DNA from: Chitinophaga ginsengisegetis
GTDB lineage: Bacteria > Bacteroidota > Bacteroidia > Chitinophagales > Chitinophagaceae
Assembly: GCF_900168065.1 (NCBI RefSeq)
Contig: NZ_FUZZ01000004.1
Coordinates: 186,001 to 250,000, forward strand
DNA: 64,000 nucleotides
Reading direction: 5' to 3'
Within the stretch, counting starts at the first letter, position 1. Each line of letters opens with the position of its first letter. Shown one piece after another: positions 8,401-15,981 of this stretch. Made by a program: the position numbers and the translations under genes. The notes under the pieces are model-generated. The model ran no database searches, was not told where the DNA came from, and was given only the letters and a program-made list of their open reading frames with translations.

Positions 8401-8808
8401 GTGGCTCACCGCAAGGTGATGCCCGATCCGCGCTATAATCTTCCTTTTACCGCCAACTGGCAACAGCCCTGGGATATCAACCAGGATTACTGGACGCCGG
8501 AAAATCCCGATGCGTTATTTCCACGTCTGTATCTCAACGATCAGCAGAATACCGCCCCTTCCTCGCACTGGGCGATGAATGGCGCCTATATCCGGCTGAA
8601 AAACCTGCAGGTAGGTTATACCTTACCGGCCAGCTGGCTGAAGAAAGTATGGATTACTAACCTGCGTATTTATTTCTCCGGGCAGGACTTATGGGAAACC
8701 ACTAAAATGAAGATTAAATATTATGATCCGGAACAGGCGGGAGGTTATAACGGGAACGTATATCCGTTTTTCAGATCATATACACTGGGGTTGACTGTTG
8801 GCTTCTGA
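5422..8808 (+). CDS. SusC/RagA-family TonB-linked outer-membrane receptor with STN domain
   Basis: A 1128-aa outer-membrane transporter, a normal SusC length. After the signal sequence (ending near ANAVAMAQ, residue 36) come an STN domain (about 45-120, FTNASLKTVIREIEKQTKYT), a carboxypeptidase-D-regulatory-like domain (about 135-215, VTGSVSDGMQPLSGVSIREK), then the plug (NELVVLGYGLQKRANITGAI; VLKDAAAASIYGARGAGGVVLVTT-type signature, quoted in part) and a beta-barrel ending in YTLGLTVGF. The STN domain fits control by the upstream FecR. No SusD follows: the next gene, 13 bp on, is on the opposite strand. The substrate is unknown. Confidence 0.95.
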   Translation: MQQLLLQARISNSRFGRVPDFIFVVILVLANAVAMAQNTNAPPKKISLQFTNASLKTVIREIEKQTKYTFAISSGELETRQGVSLHVHNSPLLEVLPKIFPPAKYKVEIKDGQIIVIPLNATAADLTPPPNTNPNPDKWTVTGSVSDGMQPLSGVSIREKGTTNGTATTENGNFKVDLANGQAILQVSLIGFETKEIAVRDRRNISVLLQPDLRKLNELVVLGYGLQKRANITGAIAQVDGVRLRSRPVANVMAALQGTATGLVVTRSNGQPGREGFNIQVRGVGSSSGSNTPVIIDGVPGSLAVINPDDIESVSILKDAAAASIYGARGAGGVVLVTTRTGKPGKLKVDFNTLGGFETPIRLPNRLPSWQSASMQNTAAENAGQTAPWDPMEIDLMKKGNHYAIDYQNPDYYKYYYNYNPLPVLTKSRTGIENYNLSVKGGDSSNQFSASLGYFGRQGLFAVGPDRTHRVNARVNMNNRFSKHFSLETRLSYAQTNTFSPSQPVEGPNGLLAGIFRGPGNVPVYVPNTSNYAYGGAPGYAVLEDGGERDEKNNYIDAVFTLRADSLTKGLTLRLIYSPQKHTLQDNLGRNTIALWNRVDTAMLIQPHNMLQKSKLEAKGGNLQLLADYDIKEDKHNIHLLGGATQETYNTTQNTAASYNISQAEINSNHFNNAPEYTQLLAASGSLLSIFGKMSYNYDNRYLLEANLIASRLSQYSTSFVGGEQWQAFPSFSAGWRLNNETWFNRALPFFNEFKLRWSWGRLGNINSWNSIPNDERLQTFSFNTLPRFLPFAYKNPIIQAQGWENISTNNYGWDATLFRGRLTIAADYFIKHNRDMQIPVLTASTDGAWPLDFHRGEMKTWGWEINVGWRDDQGPFTWYISGNLFNSRNKVLRNNDVAPQAGWNQGIAGYPYSSLFGYESDGYFQSAAEVSAHAFQHENTGPGDLRYKDINGDNKIDNADLVYLGSTDPQLSYGIDAGFAWKGFDFSVFFQGVAHRKVMPDPRYNLPFTANWQQPWDINQDYWTPENPDALFPRLYLNDQQNTAPSSHWAMNGAYIRLKNLQVGYTLPASWLKKVWITNLRIYFSGQDLWETTKMKIKYYDPEQAGGYNGNVYPFFRSYTLGLTVGF

Positions 8809-8821
8809 TTTTGGCAGGATG

Positions 8822-9400
8822 CTATGTTATCCGGTAGCGGCTCAGCACCTTAGGATCTATTTTCAAATCGGGTCGAAAGCGCATAATACCTCTTACAAAA
8901 TGCGCCAGCAGGGCATTCCCATTGGGCACCAGGAAAATTCTAAACTGCACGGCCTGCAGCTGTACAGCCCCTGATTCGTTTTTGATAAAAACATACAGAT
9001 CCGGATTCGTTTCGCTGTAACCCAAATCGGTCCAAAGCACGTCGTACACACCGCCGCTGCTGTTTGTACTCAACGCCTCATAACGCAACGACAGTACAGG
9101 CACGCCTTCACCGTACTGGTGCAACCCTTCAGCGTTTACCTCTGCCCGTGTATATTTGGGCTTACCGGACCGGTAAGAGGCAACTGCCATCCATATCAAA
9201 CCACATAAAACCGGAGCTGCAATGCCCATAGTAAGCATCCGGATGCTTACTTCTTTTATCCAAAAGGAAAACACGACGCCAGCCAGCAGCATGGCCAGCA
9301 CCACTGCAAAACAGCCCAGCAGAAATACTTTTAGCACAACAGTTTGCCGCGTTGCGGATGTTGAATACAACGGAGGAAATTCTTCTTCATTGGGCAACAT
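8822..9400 (-). CDS. Two-span membrane protein of unknown function
   Basis: I do not recognise the family. The 192-aa product has two membrane segments (about 24-50 and 55-73; VVLKVFLLGCFAVVLAMLLA, then MLTMGIAAPVLCGLIWMAVA) and a soluble C-terminal domain of about 115 residues with mixed beta character (YDVLWTDLGYSETNPDLYVF). It follows pyrB by 32 bp on the same strand and is probably the last gene of the pyrR-pyrB transcript. Nothing in it suggests a role in pyrimidine synthesis. Confidence 0.75.
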   Translation of the reverse strand: MLPNEEEFPPLYSTSATRQTVVLKVFLLGCFAVVLAMLLAGVVFSFWIKEVSIRMLTMGIAAPVLCGLIWMAVASYRSGKPKYTRAEVNAEGLHQYGEGVPVLSLRYEALSTNSSGGVYDVLWTDLGYSETNPDLYVFIKNESGAVQLQAVQFRIFLVPNGNALLAHFVRGIMRFRPDLKIDPKVLSRYRIT

Positions 9401-9432
9401 AGTAAGTTGTAATTACTGTTTGAGTATGCCTG

Positions 9433-10362
9433 CTACTCCGTTTTCTTTCCTGCGAGCAGGTACAATGCCGCCATACGTATAGCCACACCGTTTTCTACCT
9501 GGTCGAGGATGATGGACTGACCAGAGTCCGCCACATCAGAGTTTATTTCCACGCCGCGGTTAATGGGTCCGGGGTGCATGATTACAATTTCTTTATTCAG
9601 ACTATCGAGCAGTTCGCGGTTTACGCCGTATGCGAGGGAGTATTCACGGAGAGAAGAAAACAGCGGGGTGTTTTGTCTTTCCAGCTGAATACGCAACACA
9701 TTCGCCACATCGCACCATTGCAGGGCTTCGCGGATATTGTAGCTCACATTTACGCCGAGTGCGGCGGCCATGTATTTCGGGATGAGTGTAGGCGGGCCTA
9801 CCACCGTTACTTCTGCGCCCAGTTTTTTGAGGCAGTAGATATTGGAGAGGGCAACCCTGGAATGCATGATATCGCCACAAATGGCTACCTTCTTGCCTTC
9901 CACGCTACCAAGTCTTTCCCGGATGGAGAAGGCATCGAGCAATGCCTGGGTGGGATGTTCATTGATACCGTCGCCAGCATTGAGGATGGGCACATTGATG
10001 TGCTTGGCCAGGAAATGCGGCGCGCCGCTGGCAGAGTGGCGCATCACTACCATATCCACTTTCATGGACAGGATGTTGTTCACCGTATCTATCAGCGTTT
10101 CTCCTTTGGATACGGAAGATCCCGAGGCAGAAAAGTTAACCGTATCTGCACCCAGGCGCTTTTCCGCTAACTCAAAAGAGATGCGTGTGCGGGTAGAGTT
10201 CTCAAAAAATAAATTTACAATTGTTGTATCGCGTAGCGTAGGAACCTTTTTAATAGGTCTTTGTAAAACCTCCTTAAACTGGTCGGCTGTTTGAAAAATA
10301 AGCTCTATATCCTGGCGCTGCAGATCGCGAATTCCGAGTAAGTGTTTTACAGAAAGTGACAT
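9433..10362 (-). CDS. pyrB: Aspartate carbamoyltransferase catalytic subunit
   Basis: Catalyses carbamoyl phosphate + L-aspartate to N-carbamoyl-L-aspartate, the first committed step of pyrimidine synthesis. The 309-aa length is typical. The carbamoyl-phosphate loop is FFENSTRTRISFELAEKRLG (about 53-72), followed by the second-site region SVSKGETLIDT near 85. HPTQALLDAF and HPGPINRGVEI carry the aspartate-binding side. It lies 51 bp after pyrR on the same strand. No regulatory subunit pyrI is present in the window. Confidence 0.97.
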   Translation of the reverse strand: MSLSVKHLLGIRDLQRQDIELIFQTADQFKEVLQRPIKKVPTLRDTTIVNLFFENSTRTRISFELAEKRLGADTVNFSASGSSVSKGETLIDTVNNILSMKVDMVVMRHSASGAPHFLAKHINVPILNAGDGINEHPTQALLDAFSIRERLGSVEGKKVAICGDIMHSRVALSNIYCLKKLGAEVTVVGPPTLIPKYMAAALGVNVSYNIREALQWCDVANVLRIQLERQNTPLFSSLREYSLAYGVNRELLDSLNKEIVIMHPGPINRGVEINSDVADSGQSIILDQVENGVAIRMAALYLLAGKKTE

Positions 10363-10413
10363 TAATGTGCAAATATAAAGGGTGAAATCTGAATTCTGAA
10401 ATCCGGATTCATT

Positions 10414-10944
10414 TTAGTCAATCAGAACTACTTCGTCTTTACCATCTCTTTCGTTCCACAACACCCTAACTTTCTGGGAAATGAGGGCATCAATGGTACG
10501 ACCGGTATAGTCCGGCTGAATAGGCAGCTGCCTGCTGAAGCGGCGATCGATCAGCGTGAGCAGCTCTACCGCCGCAGGGCGGCCAAAGTCCAGCATCGCA
10601 TCCAGCGCAGAACGGATCGTGCGGCCGGTATACAACACATCATCTATCAACACTACCTTTTTATTTTCTATGGAAAAATCAATATTTGTTTCGTTGGGTA
10701 CATGCAGGGTTTTACTCTGGTTAAAATCGTCCCGGTAAAAAGTAATATCCAGCTTACCGTAGTCGATACGCGCTCCCGGTACTAACTTCAGCAAGGTCTG
10801 ATGAATTCTGCCGGACAAATAAATTCCCCTGGGCTGTAATCCAATCAGCACGGTTTGCTCAAACTGTAAGTTATTTTCTATCAACTGATGACAAAGCCTG
10901 TCTATCGTAATAGCCATTTGCTTGCCGTTTAGTATGGTTTTCAA
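10414..10944 (-). CDS. pyrR: PyrR: pyrimidine operon regulator / uracil phosphoribosyltransferase
   Basis: A 176-aa PRTase-fold protein. The PRPP loop VVLIDDVLYTGRTIRSALDA (about 93-112) and LIGLQPRGIYLSGRI near 34 are characteristic. PyrR proteins convert uracil + PRPP to UMP, and in some bacteria bind pyr mRNA to attenuate transcription. The start is a TTG at 10944, giving MKTILNGKQMAITIDRLCHQ; an ATG ten codons later would remove part of the first helix. A TATTTTTG box lies 20 bp upstream. I saw no clear attenuator, so the RNA-binding role is not supported here. Confidence 0.92.
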   Translation of the reverse strand: MKTILNGKQMAITIDRLCHQLIENNLQFEQTVLIGLQPRGIYLSGRIHQTLLKLVPGARIDYGKLDITFYRDDFNQSKTLHVPNETNIDFSIENKKVVLIDDVLYTGRTIRSALDAMLDFGRPAAVELLTLIDRRFSRQLPIQPDYTGRTIDALISQKVRVLWNERDGKDEVVLID

Positions 10945-10963
10945 AACACAACGTTTTAGGGGC

Positions 10964-10971
10964 CAAAAATA
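10964..10971 (-). promoter_or_regulatory. Putative -7 promoter box for pyrR-pyrB
   Basis: TATTTTTG on the minus strand fits the consensus TAnnTTTG exactly and sits 20 bp upstream of the pyrR start. The predicted leader is therefore very short, leaving little room for a PyrR attenuator. The -33 box is not clear. Confidence 0.45.
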
Positions 10972-11135
10972 ATGATTAAATGCTACAGATAAAAAGCTGA
11001 ATATTAGAAAAGATTGATAAACAAGGGAATATTTCTAAAACAGCACTGTTTCCCGCACTCTTTAGTTATGCAAAAACAGAAATATGACAGGTTGCTCCCC
11101 TTCTCTTCGTACTTTAGCGTTATCAATAACGGGGT

Positions 11136-11654
11136 ATGAAACTTTTAAAGACCATTTTAGCTATGACCGCCTTTCTGCAATTATGGGGAAATAATTCCCA
11201 GGGACAACTGAAAACAGGAGATAAAATTCCAGCCTTCACCTTACAGGATCAAAACGGGAAAACTTTTGATATCAATACAGTACTTGGCAAACAACCGTTG
11301 GTTATCTACTTCTATCCGAAAGATGAAACCAGTGTATGCACCAAAGAAGCCTGTTCGTTCCGTGATTCGTACCAGGACTTCCAGAAATACGGCGCAATGG
11401 TAATTGGCATCAGTGCGGATAATGTGGCTTCACACCGCAGTTTTGCTACACACCACAATCTTCCTTTCACCTTGCTCAGCGATCCGAAAAATGAAGTGCG
11501 TAAATTATTTGGCGTGCCTAAAACCTTTGTGATACCGGGTCGGGTAACTTATATTGTAGATAAGAATGGGGTGATTGTGCATGAATTCAATTCGCTGCGC
11601 GATGGAGAGAAACATGTAACAGAGTCGCTGGCGGCGTTGCAGAAGTTGCAGTAA
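11136..11654 (+). CDS. Peroxiredoxin, BCP/PrxQ type, exported
   Basis: A 172-aa thiol peroxidase reducing hydrogen peroxide and organic peroxides. An N-terminal hydrophobic stretch (about 1-22, ending WGNNSQGQ) suggests export to the periplasm. The AhpC/TSA domain starts at about residue 25. The peroxidatic Cys68 and resolving Cys73 lie five residues apart in ETSVCTKEACSFRD, the alpha-2 PrxQ arrangement. The ATG at 11136 gives the signal peptide. It is transcribed alone and converges with an unknown membrane protein one base past its stop. Confidence 0.93.
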   Translation: MKLLKTILAMTAFLQLWGNNSQGQLKTGDKIPAFTLQDQNGKTFDINTVLGKQPLVIYFYPKDETSVCTKEACSFRDSYQDFQKYGAMVIGISADNVASHRSFATHHNLPFTLLSDPKNEVRKLFGVPKTFVIPGRVTYIVDKNGVIVHEFNSLRDGEKHVTESLAALQKLQ

Positions 11655-11655
11655 A

Positions 11656-12030
11656 CTACAACTTCCTCATATCCTTAAACGTAGAAATCTCTTCTTTCAG
11701 CGCAAACAGCTGCATACCCCATATGATCCCAAGTACCAGGGCAAAAGCTACCAGCGCCAGGGATAAAGATACCTGCATAAAGCTGCCTTCTTCGCGGTTG
11801 GTAAGGGTAATAACGCGGATAAGCGCAATGAGGCCCACACCAAAAAAGATGGCGGCTTTAGTTCCTTTCTTACGGAGTTGTTTCTTAAAATACTCATCAA
11901 AAGCGCCGGCGGCGGCAATACTGGCATCCGGTTGCGGCGTTCCGTCGGCAAGCAGTAATTGTTCGAGATCTGCTACACGGTAGTGCTCATGGTGTTCTGA
12001 GAAGTATTTTTGTAAGATATCTGCCTGCAT
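11656..12030 (-). CDS. Two-span membrane protein of unknown function (124 aa)
   Basis: No family recognised. I choose the ATG at 12030 (MQADILQKYFSEHHEHYRVA) because AGGAAA precedes it; the frame stays open further upstream to another Met but that would read through the terminator of pruA. The N-terminal half is soluble. Two membrane segments follow at about 60-76 (AIFFGVGLIALIRVITL) and 89-111 (VSLSLALVAFALVLGIIWGM). The C-terminus is charged. Confidence 0.7.
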   Translation of the reverse strand: MQADILQKYFSEHHEHYRVADLEQLLLADGTPQPDASIAAAGAFDEYFKKQLRKKGTKAAIFFGVGLIALIRVITLTNREEGSFMQVSLSLALVAFALVLGIIWGMQLFALKEEISTFKDMRKL

Positions 12031-12064
12031 AATTTCCTGGATACTGAATGAGGGTGCAAGGTAC

Positions 12065-12094
12065 AAAAAAGGCGATGGATATAAATCCACCGCC
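12065..12094 (-). terminator. Rho-independent terminator of pruA
   Basis: On the minus strand GGCGGTGGAT, a 4-base loop (TTAT) and ATCCATCGCC form a 10-bp stem with one mismatch, followed by six T residues. It lies 24 bp past the pruA stop codon. Confidence 0.75.
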
Positions 12095-12117
12095 CACATA
12101 TAAATCATGAACATTTA

Positions 12118-13749
12118 CTAAGCTTCTTTCAGGAACGGGTACCGGTAATCGGTAGCCGGTACAAAAGTTTCTTTGATGCTTCGGGCACTTAACCAGCGAT
12201 AGAGGTTCAGCATGGAGCCGGCTTTATCGTTGGTACCGGAAGCGCGGGCGCCGCCAAATGGCTGCTGTCCTACTACTGCGCCGGTTGGTTTGTCGTTGAT
12301 GTAGAAGTTACCGGCGCTGTTTACCAGTGTGCGGGTAGCCAGTTCTACAGCGTAACGGTCCTGCGCAATAACTGCACCGGTCAAAGCATACTCGGAGGTA
12401 GTGTCTACCAACTGCATGATTTCTTCAAATTTCTCTGCATCATACACGTGGATCGTTAATACCGGGCCGAAGATTTCTTCACACATGGTGATGTATTTCG
12501 GATCGGTAGTTTCGATTACGGTTGGCTCAATAAAGTAACCTTCCGTTTTGTTGTAATTACCACCAGCGATGATCTTTACAGATGGATCTTTCTTCGCATT
12601 GTCGATGTATTGGGCGATCTTATCAAAAGAGCGTTCATCGATCACAGCGTTGATGAAGTTACTGAAATCTTCTGTGGAACCCATTTTCATGGTTTTCAGC
12701 TCGGCAACTAATTTGGATTTTATATCGTCAGCAAGATTGTTTGGTATGTATGCACGGGAGGCGGCAGAGCATTTCTGTCCCTGGTATTCAAAAGCGCCGC
12801 GGGCAAGCGCTGTAACGGCGATGTCAACATCGGCTGATTTGTGGATCAGTACGAAGTCTTTACCACCTGTTTCACCAACGATGCGCGGATATGTTTTGTA
12901 TTTGTGGATGTTTTCGCCGATGGTTTTCCACATGGTCTGGAATACGCCGGTAGAGCCGGTGAAGTGGATGCCTGCGAAATGAGGATCTGCGAAACAAACG
13001 TCTCCTACAACCGGGCCGTTTGCATATACGAGGTTGATAACGCCTGCAGGCAGACCTGCTTCTATCAGTACCTTCATGATCACCTGTGCGGCGAATACCT
13101 GTGTATTGGCGGGTTTCCACACTACCACGTTACCACACATGGCGGCAGAAGCGGGCAGGTTACCGGCAATAGCGGTGAAGTTGAAAGGAGTAACGGCCAG
13201 TACAAAGCCTTCCAGCGGGCGGTATTCTACCCTGTTATGGATACCGGGCGCGCAAACCGGCTGCTGGCGGTATATTTCGCTGAGGAAGTGTACGTTGTAG
13301 CGGAGGAAGTCGATCAGTTCACATGCGCTGTCAATTTCAGCCTGGTAAGGGTTCTTACTCTGGCCCAGCATGGTGGCGGCATTGATATGATAGCGGTATT
13401 TGGTGGCCAGGAGTTCGGCAGCACGCAGGAAGATGCCGGCGCGTTGCTCCCAGTCCATATTAGCCCATTTTTCACGTGCCTCCAGCGCTGCTGCGATGGC
13501 GGATTTCACATGAGAGGCGTCACCCATATGGAAGTGACCTAATTTGTGTTTGATTTCGTGGGGAGGGCGCAGATCAACGGTGTTTCCGGTGCGGATTTCC
13601 TTACCACCGATATACATAGGTATATCTGCTACTTCGCTTTTGAAGGCGGCTAACTGTTTCTTTAATGCAATTCTCTCAGCAGAACCGGGTGCATAAGATA
13701 ACACAGGCTCATTAGCAGGCGCTGCGTACTCAAAGTATCCTGTATTCAT
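12118..13749 (-). CDS. pruA: L-glutamate gamma-semialdehyde (1-pyrroline-5-carboxylate) dehydrogenase
   Basis: Oxidises glutamate semialdehyde to glutamate with NAD+, the second step of proline catabolism. The 543-aa length matches the stand-alone type found in eukaryotes and Bacteroidota, not the large PutA fusion. Aldehyde dehydrogenase motifs are visible: the general base region VGETGGKDFVLIH, the catalytic cysteine in YQGQKCSAASRAYIP (about residue 318), and EEIFGPVLTI and GTNDKAGSML near the C-terminus. No proline dehydrogenase is in the window. A long hairpin lies just upstream of the start. Confidence 0.96.
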   Translation of the reverse strand: MNTGYFEYAAPANEPVLSYAPGSAERIALKKQLAAFKSEVADIPMYIGGKEIRTGNTVDLRPPHEIKHKLGHFHMGDASHVKSAIAAALEAREKWANMDWEQRAGIFLRAAELLATKYRYHINAATMLGQSKNPYQAEIDSACELIDFLRYNVHFLSEIYRQQPVCAPGIHNRVEYRPLEGFVLAVTPFNFTAIAGNLPASAAMCGNVVVWKPANTQVFAAQVIMKVLIEAGLPAGVINLVYANGPVVGDVCFADPHFAGIHFTGSTGVFQTMWKTIGENIHKYKTYPRIVGETGGKDFVLIHKSADVDIAVTALARGAFEYQGQKCSAASRAYIPNNLADDIKSKLVAELKTMKMGSTEDFSNFINAVIDERSFDKIAQYIDNAKKDPSVKIIAGGNYNKTEGYFIEPTVIETTDPKYITMCEEIFGPVLTIHVYDAEKFEEIMQLVDTTSEYALTGAVIAQDRYAVELATRTLVNSAGNFYINDKPTGAVVGQQPFGGARASGTNDKAGSMLNLYRWLSARSIKETFVPATDYRYPFLKEA

Positions 13750-13766
13750 TGTATCCTAATTTTTAT

Positions 13767-13824
13767 ATTTGTTTATTTGATCATTTGTAAACCCGGAGGC
13801 AAACAAACAATCAAATAAACAAAT
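13767..13824. promoter_or_regulatory. Long imperfect hairpin/dyad in front of pruA
   Basis: ATTTGTTTATTTGAT at 13767-13781 and ATCAAATAAACAAAT at 13810-13824 form perfect 15-bp arms. Inside them TTTGT (13784-13788) pairs with ACAAA (13803-13807) after a 2x2 internal loop. The loop is AACCCGGAGGCA-rich. The dyad ends 18 bp upstream of the pruA ATG, so it could be an operator or leader hairpin. There is no T-tract towards pruA, so it is not a simple terminator. Confidence 0.5.
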
Positions 13825-13900
13825 GACTACGAGTATTGTTTCCGCAGCAAAATTAAGTTATACAACGCCTACGCGCTTATTAATAATTAGTCGATACTTA

Positions 13901-14996
13901 TTAATTATTGTCCTCTTCCTTCTGCATCATCAGGTATGCTTTCACAAATCCGTTCAGGTCGCCGTCCATTACAGGTCCTACGTTACCTACTTCAAAGTCG
14001 GTGCGGTGGTCTTTGATCATCTTATACGGATGGAATACGTATGATCTGATCTGTGATCCCCATTCGATTTTGCGTTTGTTGGCGTTGGCTGCATTTTTCA
14101 GTTCTTCCCTTTTGCGGATCTCTTCTTCATACAGGCGTGATTTCAGCATGGTGAGCGCTTTTTCGCGGTTCTCTCCCTGCGTACGGGCCTGCTGACATTC
14201 GATGATGATACCGGATGGGATATGCTTCAAACGTACGGCTGTTTCCACCTTATTTACGTTCTGTCCGCCCTTACCACCTGAACGGTAAAATTCCCATTCC
14301 AGGTCTGCCGGGTTTACAGCAATCTCGATAGTATTGTCTACTAACGGATATACATATACGGAGGCGAAAGAAGTATGTCTGCGTGCGTTGGAATCGAAAG
14401 GTGAAATACGAACCAGGCGGTGTACGCCGCTTTCCGCTTTCAGGTGGCCATATGCAAAGTCGCCATCAAATTCCAGTGTAGCGGATTTGATACCGGCGCC
14501 ATCTCCATACTGCGTATCAATTTCCGATACTTTCCACCCCTGTTTTTCGCCATACATGCGGTACATACGCAGCAGCATTTCGGCCCAATCCTGGCTTTCC
14601 GTGCCGCCTGCACCGGAGTTAATGGTTAATACTGCGGGCATTTCATCTTCCGGCTGGTTGAGCGTAGATTTAAATTCCAGGTCGTCCAGCGCTGCTACTG
14701 CAGCATTGTATGCCTGTTCCACCTCTTCTTCCGTTGCTTCACCTTCTTTGAAAAAATCGTTCAGTACAGCGCTGTCGTCAATAGCAGCGTTTACCTGATC
14801 GTAAAGGTCTACCCAATATTTGTTTACCTTTATTTCCTTCAGAATCGAAGTCGCTCTGACGTTGTCGTCCCAGAAACCGGGCGCCAGGCTTAATTGTTTG
14901 TCGTTTTCTATTTTTGCTAATCGGTCAGGTACGTTAAAGAAAACCTCCCAGGACATATAAACGGTCCCTCATAGCTTTAAGTTGCTCAGCTGTCAT
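13901..14996 (-). CDS. prfB: Peptide chain release factor 2, with programmed +1 frameshift
   Basis: RF2 ends translation at UGA and UAA. Translation begins at the ATG at 14996 ([20 protein letters not shown]), then meets TAA at 14936-14934. A +1 slip on CTT (14939-14937) continues into [10 protein letters not shown] and the main frame, giving 364 aa. GGGAGG at 14949-14944 is the expected internal Shine-Dalgarno-like stimulator, 4 bases before CTT. The main frame carries GGQ in [20 protein letters not shown]. An apparent ATG at 14956 in the +1 frame is an artefact of this site. Unusually, the in-frame stop is UAA, not UGA. Confidence 0.95.
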
Positions 14997-15133
14997 AGCT
15001 GGCAAATGTATGGAAAAAACGGAGATATATACTAACGGCTTTCAAACTTTGTTTTGATTGTTTACTTTAGCATAATTTTTGTGTTGTAACACCGTAACCA
15101 TGTCACTAATATTATAAAAAGCACCCATCTGTT

Positions 15134-15937
15134 ATGGTGAGTCATGAAACCCTCCACTTTAAGAACCGGTCCATCTTCAACACACTTGGTTTTATTATTA
15201 TGATAGCTGCAAATGCACTGGCAGTGCTGCTTCCCATCAATGGTAAAACCACCGCGCAGATTTCCGAGGAATATCCTAACCTGTTTATACCGGCGGGAAT
15301 CACGTTCTCTATCTGGAGTGTTATCTATCTTTCTTTAACAGCTTTTATCATATATCAATTATGGTTATCTTTTTCCAATAAACAACCGGCAACGCTGGCG
15401 TATGTGATGCAGCGGATGAAAGACTGGTTCCTCATTTCCAGTGTAGCCAACGCCTGCTGGCTGTTTGCATGGCATTATCATCTTATACCCGTGAGCGTGG
15501 CTATCATGGTAATCCTCCTGATTTCGCTGATCATCATCCATCTCAACTTTGGCATCGGCATCGCTCCTGCTACGCTGAGGGAGAAAATATTCATTCATAT
15601 TCCTTTCAGTATCTACCTCGGATGGATCTCTGTTGCCACCATCGCCAATATTACCGCGCTGCTGGTATACGCCGGTTGGGATGGCAACCGCCATGCACAG
15701 GTGCTGTGGGCCATTGCCATGATCAGCCTGGGTACCCTGCTGAGTATAGGCATGGTACTGCTTCGCAACAATATCACTTATGCCCTTGTTATTGTGTGGG
15801 CTTTCTATGGCATCCTGCTGAAAAGAAGGGCCGCTGATGTGATGGACGAGAACTCCATCATCCATACCTGCATTATTGCTATTGGCGTGATTGCCATAAC
15901 AATTTCCTGGCAATTGTACAGGAAACAGAAATCATAA
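15134..15937 (+). CDS. TspO/MBR-related tryptophan-rich membrane protein
   Basis: A 267-aa integral membrane protein with about seven hydrophobic segments (for example LGFIIMIAANALAVLLPING at about 18-37 and IPAGITFSIWSVIYLSLTAF near 55). The pattern FxIxxxTFSIWSVIYLxL resembles the tryptophan-rich sensory-protein superfamily, which binds porphyrins in its short members. This longer version has no assigned function. It is probably transcribed from its own promoter and ends 44 bp before pgi. Confidence 0.75.
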   Translation: MVSHETLHFKNRSIFNTLGFIIMIAANALAVLLPINGKTTAQISEEYPNLFIPAGITFSIWSVIYLSLTAFIIYQLWLSFSNKQPATLAYVMQRMKDWFLISSVANACWLFAWHYHLIPVSVAIMVILLISLIIIHLNFGIGIAPATLREKIFIHIPFSIYLGWISVATIANITALLVYAGWDGNRHAQVLWAIAMISLGTLLSIGMVLLRNNITYALVIVWAFYGILLKRRAADVMDENSIIHTCIIAIGVIAITISWQLYRKQKS

Positions 15938-15948
15938 ATCTAAAAGAT

Positions 15949-15956
15949 TATTTTTG
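15949..15956 (+). promoter_or_regulatory. Putative -7 promoter box for pgi
   Basis: TATTTTTG fits TAnnTTTG exactly and ends 25 bp before the pgi ATG at 15982. A clear -33 TTTG is not seen within the end of the preceding gene. Confidence 0.4.
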
Positions 15957-15981
15957 ATGCGCATTTAATATATACACGACT

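Noticed and set aside
10945-11135. PyrR-type attenuator before pyrR
   Set aside because: No terminator/antiterminator pair is visible between the predicted promoter box (10964-10971) and the start codon; the leader would be too short.
12841-13542. Plus-strand frame of 233 codons inside pruA
   Set aside because: Antisense to a complete, well-conserved enzyme gene; no domain seen in the translation.
13901-14956. prfB starting at the ATG at 14956 (MSWEVFF...)
   Set aside because: These first residues are the frameshift site read in the +1 frame. The true start is the ATG at 14996, with a slip at CTT TAA.
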